DNA from: Clostridia bacterium
GTDB lineage: Bacteria; Bacillota_A; Clostridia; Oscillospirales; CAG-272
NCBI GenBank assembly: GCA_017547395.1
Contig: JAFYPS010000115.1
Coordinates: forward strand, 1 to 5,205
DNA length: 5,205 nucleotides
Direction of reading: 5' to 3'
Part shown: positions 1 to 5,068 of the stretch, piece after piece
Layout: each line of letters begins with the position of its first letter
How positions within the stretch are numbered: position 1 is the stretch's first letter
Position numbers and translations under genes: made by a program
The notes under the pieces: model-generated
The model's input: only the letters and a program-made list of their open reading frames with translations
Told to the model about the DNA's origin: nothing
The model's database searches: none

Positions 1-4
1 TCAT
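1..4 (-). CDS. tnpA: Start of an IS200-like transposase gene (partial)
   Basis: Only the ATG (4-2) and one further base are in the window, so the protein cannot be read. A start is supported by the GGAGG at 18-14, nine bases before the ATG. The identity is inferred from the upstream layout: a terminal hairpin at 103-125, then an inverted repeat whose distal arm contains the ribosome binding site. This matches the known organisation of IS200-type elements, where TnpA is a small single-strand-specific Y1 HUH transposase. Any other gene with a masked ribosome binding site would look the same in these four bases. Confidence 0.45.
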
Positions 5-8
5 AGAT

Positions 9-77
9 AAAATCCTCCGTTTGTGTTTTGTTTTTGACTGGCAGGTCAATTACATCTTAACACAATCGGAGGATTTT
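9..77 (-). repeat. Inverted repeat masking the tnpA ribosome binding site
   Basis: Positions 9-27 and 59-77 are inverted copies of each other, matching at 18 of 19 bases (mismatch at 20/66), separated by 31 bases. The 9-27 arm carries the GGAGG of the downstream ATG and the 59-77 arm is its complement. In an RNA that crosses both arms, the ribosome binding site would be buried in a 19-bp stem. The spacer contains a second small hairpin, TTGAC at 34-38 against GTCAA at 45-49 with a six-base loop. Such sequestration is known in IS200-type elements as a brake on transposase translation; its action here is inferred. Confidence 0.8.
54..62 (-). promoter_or_regulatory. Possible extended -10 promoter for tnpA
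   Basis: On the minus strand TGT-TAAGAT (62-54) resembles an extended -10 (TGnTATAAT, with 4 of 6 bases of the hexamer). No good -35 exists at 16-18 bases upstream. A start about seven bases downstream, near 47, would fall in the spacer of the inverted repeat and give an RNA without the masking arm. This is a weak call resting on a short motif. Confidence 0.25.
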
Positions 78-102
78 CTGTTCATCGGCAAAGCCTCTTT
101 TG

Positions 103-129
103 AACCACGCGACTATCGCGTGGTTTTCG
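103..129. terminator. Terminal hairpin of the IS200-like end, possible plus-strand terminator
   Basis: The perfect 9-bp stem 103-111 / 117-125 has a five-base loop (112-116). On the plus strand it runs into TTTT-C-G-TTTT, so it could terminate transcription leaving the element towards the dehydrogenase gene. On the minus strand no T-run follows. Its position upstream of the masked ribosome binding site fits the subterminal hairpin that TnpA recognises in this family. Both roles may apply. Confidence 0.65.
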
Positions 130-135
130 TTTTAC

Positions 136-165
136 AAAAAAATATGCCCCCAGAAGGGGGCATAT
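136..165 (-). terminator. Rho-independent terminator of the Ldh_2 dehydrogenase gene
   Basis: The stem pairs 156-165 with 142-151 (10 bp, with five consecutive G:C pairs) around a four-base loop (152-155). On the minus strand a run of seven T residues (142-136) follows, partly within the foot of the stem. It begins eight bases after the dehydrogenase stop codon at 176-174. This is a textbook strong intrinsic terminator. Confidence 0.93.
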
Positions 166-173
166 AAATTTAA

Positions 174-1286
174 TTAGTCTTCCCAGGGGAACTTGTACTG
201 AGTAAGGCCGAGAGCATCGCGAACTGCGATGATTTCCTTCTGTACAGATTCGTTAATCGGTACGCCGCTTTCACGGGAAAGACGGATATCGTATTCCTTT
301 TCGCCTGCAGTGTAGATGCGGTCTGCGCCGGGAGCCTTCTTGGACTCACGCATGCTGCGGCAGATTTCGCCTGCTTTTCTTCTTGCAACGTCTTCGCCCA
401 TAAAGTGGTCGGTGTCTATTGCGATGAACCAGTGACCAAGCTGATAGGGACGAATATTGCCGTTTTCATCCTTGCCGTCAAGTGCCTTACCATATGCACC
501 GTCCTGAAGAATAGATGAGAAGAATTCAACTGCGAGAGCAAAGCCGTAACCCTTGTAACCGCCAAGGCCTTCACCAATGCCACCAAGGGTGGTAAGAGCT
601 GCAGTGCCGTTACGGATCTTCTTGAGTGCTACGCCTGCATCGCCTACAACTGCGCTTCCGTCATCACCAATAATAGTTCCTTCGGGAACGTCATGGTTGA
701 TGCGCTCATAGTATTCAATCTTACCGTTCTGGGTAATAGAAGTAGCACAGTCAAAGTTGAAGTCGAATGCTTCATCGGTGGGAACACCGATAGTAAAGGG
801 GTTAGTACCGAACATACCCTCAACACCGTGAGTAGGAGCAACAGAAGGACGTGCGTTGGTACCGGTCATACCGATACAACCTGCCTTGGTTGCCATAGAG
901 GTGTAGTAACCTGCAATACCGTAGTGGCAAGAGTTACGTACAACTACCATACCCATACCGTATTCCTTAGCCTTAGCAATAGCCATGCTCATTGCCTTGT
1001 GGCCTACAACCTGACCCATACCGTGATGTCCGTCAACAACTGCGGTGGTAGGAGTTTCCTTGATAATTTCGAACTCGGTAACGGGCTGCTGAATACCAGC
1101 CTTGATACGGTCGAGATAAACAGGCTTAAAACGGTTTACACCGTGAGACTCGATGCCACGCTTATCAGACTCAAGAAGAACATCAGCGCAAATCTCAGCA
1201 TCCGCTCTCGGAACACCGTAACCAACGAACGAATCTACAACAAAGCTTGTGATTGTTTTCCAATCAACTATATTAGTTTTAGCCAT
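174..1286 (-). CDS. Ldh_2-family NAD(P)-dependent malate/L-lactate-type dehydrogenase
   Basis: The 370-residue protein belongs to the malate/L-lactate dehydrogenase family Ldh_2 (Pfam PF02615), which is unrelated in fold to classical LDH/MDH. These cytosolic enzymes reversibly oxidise 2-hydroxyacids with NAD(P). Members include malate, sulfolactate (ComC), ureidoglycolate (AllD) and diketogulonate (YiaK) enzymes, so the substrate cannot be told from family alone. Visible signatures are SHGVNRF at 47-53, HGMGQVVG at 88-95, NSCHYG at 118-123 with the probable catalytic His121, the cofactor-region motif GTNPFTIGVPT at 160-170, and GGYKGYGFAL at 242-251. The length is normal and both ends look intact. 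The ATG at 1286 has GGAGG at 1297-1293, six bases upstream. The gene has its own strong promoter at 1316-1344 and a strong terminator at 136-165, so it can be expressed independently of the hydrogenase operon upstream. Family assignment is secure; substrate is unknown. Confidence 0.95.
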   Translation of the reverse strand: MAKTNIVDWKTITSFVVDSFVGYGVPRADAEICADVLLESDKRGIESHGVNRFKPVYLDRIKAGIQQPVTEFEIIKETPTTAVVDGHHGMGQVVGHKAMSMAIAKAKEYGMGMVVVRNSCHYGIAGYYTSMATKAGCIGMTGTNARPSVAPTHGVEGMFGTNPFTIGVPTDEAFDFNFDCATSITQNGKIEYYERINHDVPEGTIIGDDGSAVVGDAGVALKKIRNGTAALTTLGGIGEGLGGYKGYGFALAVEFFSSILQDGAYGKALDGKDENGNIRPYQLGHWFIAIDTDHFMGEDVARRKAGEICRSMRESKKAPGADRIYTAGEKEYDIRLSRESGVPINESVQKEIIAVRDALGLTQYKFPWED

Positions 1287-1291
1287 TTTCT

Positions 1292-1297
1292 TCCTCC
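1292..1297 (-). promoter_or_regulatory. Ribosome binding site of the Ldh_2 gene
   Basis: GGAGGA at 1297-1292 sits close to the ATG at 1286; counted from the GGAGG core the gap is six bases. It settles the start, as no other in-frame start has a comparable site. Confidence 0.9.
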
Positions 1298-1315
1298 GAA
1301 AAATTAATATATAAA

Positions 1316-1344
1316 ATTATAGCAAATTTTTTTAAAAAAGTCAA
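1316..1344 (-). promoter_or_regulatory. Near-consensus SigA promoter of the Ldh_2 gene
   Basis: On the minus strand TTGACT (1344-1339) is followed by exactly 17 bases and a perfect TATAAT (1321-1316). The TGC before it (1324-1322) also makes an extended -10. The spacer is AT-rich (seven A after five T). Transcription should start near 1309, giving a leader of about 20 bases. It is the strongest promoter by inspection in the window and implies high expression unless repressed. Confidence 0.9.
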
Positions 1345-1361
1345 TGTTTGATGCGGAAAAT

Positions 1362-1375
1362 TTAGTGTAAACTAA
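1362..1375. repeat. Small palindrome between hydrogenase stop and ldh promoter
   Basis: TTAGT and ACTAA pair around the four-base loop 1367-1370, three bases after the hydrogenase stop codon and 17 bases before the ldh -35. On the minus strand ATTTT follows, so it could be a weak terminator, but a five-pair AT-rich stem is unlikely to stop transcription well. A binding site for a dimeric regulator upstream of the ldh promoter is the alternative. No known operator is recognised. Confidence 0.4.
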
Positions 1376-1378
1376 GTT

Positions 1379-3091
1379 CTATACAGTCCACTTTGACTGC
1401 TCTGTGTGAAGCAGTTCGTGTGATTTGTGAGAAAGAGGTTTTCCAAGGAAGTTCTCGTAAAGTGCTTTGATTTCAGGATTCTCATGAGAGAAACGGAGTG
1501 AATTTGCACCGTCGAGCACATAAAGTTTCTCTCCGCGCTCTGCTGCGAGTTCCTTACCATCTACAATAGGCTGACCGCCGCCGCCTGCGCAGCCTCCGGG
1601 ACACGCCATTACTTCAACAAAATCATAGTTCGCCTTGCCATTCTTGATATTTTCAAGAAGTGCTTTTGTATTTGCAAGACCGCTTACAACGCAAGCACGA
1701 AGAACCGTTCCGTTAACTTCGACTTCCGCCTCGCGTATACCCTCGCTTCCGCGAACAACCTTGAACGCATCTGCATCGGGATTCGTGCCTGTAAGCATAT
1801 TATAAGCGCTGCGAAGCGCTGCCTCCATAACACCACCGGTTGCACCGAAGATTACACCGGCGCCTGAACCTGTGCCGAGAGGAGAGTCAAACTCGCGCTC
1901 CTCAAGTGAAGCTACGTTTACATGGTCGGCTTTAAGCATTCTTGCGAACTCTCTCGTTGTAAGCACAACGTCTACGTCCTTTTCGGTAGTATTTACTTCA
2001 GGTACGTCGCACTCATACTTTTTGGAGCTGCATGGCATTACAGAAACACAGTAAATCTTTGCGGGGTCAATCCCCATCTTTTCAGCGAAATACGTTTTTG
2101 CCACTGCTCCAAACATCTGCTGAGGACTCTTTGCACTTGAAAGATTTTCAGCAAACTCGGGGTAAGCATATCTCATAAAACGTACCCAACCGGGACAGCA
2201 AGAGGTGAACATAGGAATCTTGCCGCTTCCCTTCGTGAGCCTATCAATAAGCTCAGTTGCCTCTTCCATAATGGTGAGGTCCGCCGCAAAATTAGTGTCG
2301 AATACATAGTCAATACCAAGTGCCTTTGCAGCAGCTACCATACGCTTTTCGGTGGCTATAGCCTCGTCTACACCAAGCGAATCTGCCCACGCGGAGCGAA
2401 CTGCGGGTGCTATCTGCATAACGGTAACGATTTCGTCATTTTCGATCGCGTCAAAAACCTTGTCGGTATCGTCGCGCGCAGTGAGTGCACCCGTAGGACA
2501 ATGTGTGATACACTGACCGCAGAATGCGCAGCCCGCCTCGGTAAGAGAAAGTCCGTTTCTTACAGTAACTTTGGTATGCGCGCCGCTTCCGTTAACTTCC
2601 CATACGGCAAGTCCCTGAAGCTCGTCGCACACGCTTACACAACGCATACAGGAAATGCACTTGGATGCATCGCGCTGGAGTGGAAGAGACTTATCCCATT
2701 TTTCCTTTGAAAGTTTGCTTTCATAAGGAATAGTGCGGATATTCAGACTGTTTGCAAGAGTCTGAAGAGCACAGTTTCCGCTACGTACACAATAAGCGCA
2801 GTTGCAGTTATGTGCAGAAAGGATAAGTTCAACGTTAACCTTACGTGCAGCACGTACACGGGCGGAATTGGTAAGAACCTCCATTCCCTCAGAAACGACG
2901 GTATTACAAGCCGCAACAAGTTTTTCGGAGCCTTTTACCTCGCAAACACATACACGGCAAGCACCAATTTCATTTATCTTTTCAAAGTAGCAGAGCGTGG
3001 GAATATTGATACCGATTTCATTAGCAGCTGCAAGGATGGTTGTTCCTTCCTTTACTTCAACTACTCTGCCGTCAATAGTAAGTTTTACCAT
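1379..3091 (-). CDS. hydA: [FeFe] hydrogenase catalytic subunit (M3-type domain layout)
   Basis: This 570-residue cytosolic enzyme reversibly reduces protons to H2. Its layout closely follows the clostridial CpI type. The N-terminal [2Fe-2S] domain has C34, C45, C48 and C62. A His-ligated [4Fe-4S] site follows (H94, C98, C101, C107), then two ferredoxin-like [4Fe-4S] clusters (C145/148/151/155 and C188/191/194/198). The H-cluster motifs are TSCCPGW at 296-302 (proton-relay C298, ligand C299), MPCSSKKYE at 352-360 (ligand C354, K357, E360) and MACPGGCAGGGGQP at 495-508 (ligands C497 and C501). A C-terminal small-subunit-like region ends in KPLSHKSHELLH. All expected ligands are present. The ATG at 3091 is preferred over an ATG 22 codons upstream: AAGGAGG lies at 3110-3104, and the family N-terminus begins at MVKLTIDG. 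The start overlaps the flavoprotein stop by 7 bases, implying co-transcription and coupling. MACPGG at loop 3, rather than MACHGG as in CpI, is more typical of NAD(P)-linked multisubunit enzymes. Physiological direction is not shown by sequence. Confidence 0.97.
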   Translation of the reverse strand: MVKLTIDGRVVEVKEGTTILAAANEIGINIPTLCYFEKINEIGACRVCVCEVKGSEKLVAACNTVVSEGMEVLTNSARVRAARKVNVELILSAHNCNCAYCVRSGNCALQTLANSLNIRTIPYESKLSKEKWDKSLPLQRDASKCISCMRCVSVCDELQGLAVWEVNGSGAHTKVTVRNGLSLTEAGCAFCGQCITHCPTGALTARDDTDKVFDAIENDEIVTVMQIAPAVRSAWADSLGVDEAIATEKRMVAAAKALGIDYVFDTNFAADLTIMEEATELIDRLTKGSGKIPMFTSCCPGWVRFMRYAYPEFAENLSSAKSPQQMFGAVAKTYFAEKMGIDPAKIYCVSVMPCSSKKYECDVPEVNTTEKDVDVVLTTREFARMLKADHVNVASLEEREFDSPLGTGSGAGVIFGATGGVMEAALRSAYNMLTGTNPDADAFKVVRGSEGIREAEVEVNGTVLRACVVSGLANTKALLENIKNGKANYDFVEVMACPGGCAGGGGQPIVDGKELAAERGEKLYVLDGANSLRFSHENPEIKALYENFLGKPLSHKSHELLHTEQSKWTV

Positions 3092-4911
3092 TTGTTCACT
3101 CTGCCTCCTTTCAACGTTGCGCATCCGTAGTGATCGCAGCGGAGACATCTCGAACACTCCTGAACTGCTTCTTCTTTTGTCATAGGCTTTTCCATAAGTT
3201 CAAAGTCGCATTTTCTTTCGTCAGCCTCGCGCTCGGAGTTATTTACTCTTCCGCATGCAGGTTTAAACTTATACGTAGCAACAGGAATATCAACCTCGTT
3301 TTCAATTTCGGTATGACCGCCGAGATATACGTCAATATTTGCCGCCGCAACCTTGCCGGCTTCAATAGCCTTAATAACAGTCGAGGGTCCGCTTACGCAG
3401 TCTCCACCCGAGAAAACACCGTCAAGACCGGGAACCTCTCCCGCTTTGTTTGCATCAATCTGATCCCACTGAAGAGGCGCGCCACTCTCGGCAAAATGCT
3501 TTGAATCGATTGCCTGTCCTATCGCAACAATGATAATATCGCAAGGAATGCTCTCTTCGGGAAGATCTGCATTATACGGCATAGGTCTGCCGCGGTTGTA
3601 TGCGCCGATAACCTGAGGCTTTACAACGAGTGCCTTGACCTTTCCGTTTTCTACGTCTACGTATGAAGGAGCCTTGAGCTGAACTATTTCGCATCCCTCC
3701 GCAATAGCGCCCTCGATTTCCTCGGGAAGTGCCGTCATATCCTCAATTCTGCGACGGTATACACACTTAACGCTCTTGGCGCCAAGGCGCATAGACGTTC
3801 TGGTTACGTCCATTGCAACGTTTCCGCCACCGACAATAACAACGTTCTTGCCTGTAAAGTCAGGTATCTCTCTGTCGCCGATTCCGCCAAGAAGTTCAAC
3901 TGCAGAAATAACGCCTTCTGCATCCTCGCCCTCAATGCGAAGTTTTTTATCTGAATGTGCACCGATGGTAATATATACGCTGTTATATGCTTTGCGAAGC
4001 TCGTCAAGCGTTACGTCCTTGCCTATCTTTACACCAAGTTTAACTTCAACACCTAAAGACAAAATCGCATCAATATCTGCATCAAGATATGCATCAGGCA
4101 GACGGTAACAAGGAATTCCGTAACGGAGCATACCGCCAAGACGTGTACGCTGCTCAAAAACAGTTACTTTGTGTCCCATAAGCGAGAGATAATATGCAGC
4201 AGTAAGTCCTGCAGGGCCGCCACCGATAACCGCAACTGTTTTGCCGGTTGCAGGGGCGCACGCCGGTACGGGCACAGTTCCCGCATTGTCAATAGCGTAT
4301 CTCTTGAGTCCGCGGATATTTACCGCGCTGTCAACAAGGCTTCTGCGGCAATGATTTTCACAAGGATGTTCGCAGATAAGTCCGCATACCGACGGGAACG
4401 GATTATCCTTGCGAATTACTCTTATTGCATCTGCAAAACGGCCTTCCCCCGCAAGTGCTATGTAAGCGGGTATATCAACGTGTGCGGGACACTCGGCAGT
4501 ACAAGGAATGGATGCAAAATTTGCCGTGCATCTTCCCTTTTCTACGTGAGAGATATAGTCGTCGCGGAATGCCGCCATACCGTCAAGCACAAGCTTTGCC
4601 GCCTCAAATCCGATTGCGCAGTCAGACGAATCTGCAATGGCACGTGCGGTTCTTTCGATAAGGTCAAGAGTTTTTATATCTCCCTCGCCGTCAAGGCACG
4701 CATCAACAAGTGCTGAAAGTCGGTCGAGACCCACTCTGCAAGGTACACACTTTCCACAACTCTGCGCAAGGCAAAGTTTAAGGAAAGCCGACGTAAGTTC
4801 AAGCGGACAGTTTCCAACAGGAGATGCTTCAATTCTGCGACTGAGACTGTCATAAAGTCCTCTGACAGTTCTCTCTGACTTGGCAGTCGAAGTAATCGCA
4901 AGTCTGCTCAT
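3085..4911 (-). CDS. GltD/NfnB-like NAD(P)H:iron-sulfur flavoprotein, hydrogenase partner subunit
   Basis: The 608-residue protein likely moves electrons between NAD(P)(H) and the co-encoded hydrogenase. Domains in order: residues 35-120 resemble the C-terminal NuoF [4Fe-4S] segment (SCGKCVPCR at 51-59, fourth ligand probably C98). Residues 130-210 resemble the Fer4_20 domain of GltD and dihydropyrimidine dehydrogenase (C137, C141, C176, C180, C184, C188). Residues 224-530 form the two-dinucleotide flavoprotein core, with FAD motif GGGPAG at 230-235, NAD(P) motif GGGNVA at 361-366, and SGGDC at 501-505 closing the FAD site. The tail has CSRCLRCDHYGC at 586-597, a likely extra cluster site. 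YRRR at 385-388 sits where GltD-type enzymes contact the NADPH phosphate, so NADPH is plausible. The FMN/NADH-binding NuoF main domain is absent. No signal peptide or membrane segment is seen. The start at 4911 (MSRLAIT) has GGAGG at 4926-4922; an ATG 12 codons upstream has no such site. Glutamate synthase small subunit is an alternative label, but the NuoF segment and hydA linkage argue against it. Confidence 0.9.
   Translation of the reverse strand: MSRLAITSTAKSERTVRGLYDSLSRRIEASPVGNCPLELTSAFLKLCLAQSCGKCVPCRVGLDRLSALVDACLDGEGDIKTLDLIERTARAIADSSDCAIGFEAAKLVLDGMAAFRDDYISHVEKGRCTANFASIPCTAECPAHVDIPAYIALAGEGRFADAIRVIRKDNPFPSVCGLICEHPCENHCRRSLVDSAVNIRGLKRYAIDNAGTVPVPACAPATGKTVAVIGGGPAGLTAAYYLSLMGHKVTVFEQRTRLGGMLRYGIPCYRLPDAYLDADIDAILSLGVEVKLGVKIGKDVTLDELRKAYNSVYITIGAHSDKKLRIEGEDAEGVISAVELLGGIGDREIPDFTGKNVVIVGGGNVAMDVTRTSMRLGAKSVKCVYRRRIEDMTALPEEIEGAIAEGCEIVQLKAPSYVDVENGKVKALVVKPQVIGAYNRGRPMPYNADLPEESIPCDIIIVAIGQAIDSKHFAESGAPLQWDQIDANKAGEVPGLDGVFSGGDCVSGPSTVIKAIEAGKVAAANIDVYLGGHTEIENEVDIPVATYKFKPACGRVNNSEREADERKCDFELMEKPMTKEEAVQECSRCLRCDHYGCATLKGGRVNKW
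3104..3110 (-). promoter_or_regulatory. Ribosome binding site of hydA inside the upstream gene
   Basis: AAGGAGG at 3110-3104 lies within the last codons of the flavoprotein gene, 12 bases before the ATG at 3091. That is somewhat long, but no other in-frame start lies between. Ribosomes finishing at the TAA (3087-3085) end on top of the ATG, which suggests coupled translation and roughly equal amounts of the two subunits. Confidence 0.75.
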
Positions 4912-4921
4912 AGAACATAAT

Positions 4922-4926
4922 CCTCC
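4922..4926 (-). promoter_or_regulatory. Ribosome binding site of the flavoprotein gene
   Basis: GGAGG at 4926-4922 lies ten bases before the ATG at 4911. The longer in-frame start at 4947 would place this site inside the coding region, so the shorter protein is chosen. Confidence 0.85.
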
Positions 4927-4951
4927 AATATAATAATATTTTAACAATCAT

Positions 4952-4980
4952 ATGATAACATACTGCCGGATAAAAAGCAA
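4952..4980 (-). promoter_or_regulatory. Probable promoter of the flavoprotein-hydA operon
   Basis: On the minus strand TTGCTT (4980-4975) is followed by 17 bases and TATCAT (4957-4952). The TGT at 4960-4958 forms an extended -10, which offsets the poor -35 (3 of 6 bases). A start near 4945 would give a leader of about 34 bases. The -10 lies in a perfect 10-bp palindrome (4947-4956), so a repressor could compete here. An overlapping TTGAAT-17-TATGTT reading a few bases upstream is a weaker alternative. Confidence 0.55.
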
Positions 4981-5033
4981 TTCAATCTTTTTTGCCGAGT
5001 TGTTAAAAATTTTCGCAGTGTTTGTCAAAATGT

Positions 5034-5065
5034 AAAAAGCAGACTGCCTTGGCAGTCTGCTTTTT
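5034..5065. terminator. Strong bidirectional rho-independent terminator
   Basis: Positions 5034-5048 and 5051-5065 are perfect inverted copies (15 bp including the A/T feet) around a tight TT centre; the real loop is probably four bases. Minus-strand transcription ends in five T, plus-strand in seven T. It begins three bases after the stop codon of the upstream partial gene and insulates the hydrogenase operon from it. Confidence 0.92.
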
Positions 5066-5068
5066 TTA

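Larger units (their letters stand above)
1..130 (-). mobile_element. Left end of an IS200/IS605-family insertion sequence (partial)
   Basis: In minus orientation the segment reads: perfect 9-bp hairpin (125-103), 25 bases of linker, an arm complementary to a ribosome binding site (77-59), a small inner hairpin (49-34), the ribosome binding site arm (27-9), and an ATG at 4. Family knowledge: IS200 elements carry a subterminal imperfect palindrome recognised by TnpA, and a second inverted repeat that hides the tnpA ribosome binding site. They have no terminal inverted repeats and make no target duplication, so the outer boundary cannot be fixed here. I place it between the hairpin and the ldh terminator, roughly at 126-135. 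The rest of the element lies outside the window. Confidence 0.55.

Noticed and set aside
78..167. Plus-strand open stretch of about 29 codons following a GGAGGATTTT at 68-77
   Set aside because: The GGAGG is the mirror arm of the inverted repeat and the first codon would be CTG. The frame runs through two hairpins, so it is a by-product of RNA structure rather than a peptide gene.
693..1307. Plus-strand open frame of 204 codons opposite the dehydrogenase
   Set aside because: It is fully antisense to a well-conserved gene, has no convincing ribosome binding site, and its composition shows no recognisable family. It is a frame shadow of the Ldh_2 gene.
4171..4716. Plus-strand open frame of 181 codons opposite the flavoprotein gene
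   Set aside because: Antisense to conserved iron-sulfur and FAD motifs, with a Cys/Arg-rich composition expected from reverse-reading such codons. No separate gene signals are seen.
3085..4911. Annotation as glutamate synthase small subunit (gltD)
   Set aside because: The core is GltD-like, but the N-terminal NuoF-type cluster segment, the Cys-rich tail and the overlap with hydA, with no gltB in view, point to a hydrogenase partner.
5000..5028. Perfect TTGACA -35 (5028-5023) as the operon promoter
   Set aside because: At 17 bases spacing the -10 would be TAACAA, matching only 3 of 6 bases, and 16 or 18 bases do no better. The extended -10 candidate at 4952-4980 fits better.
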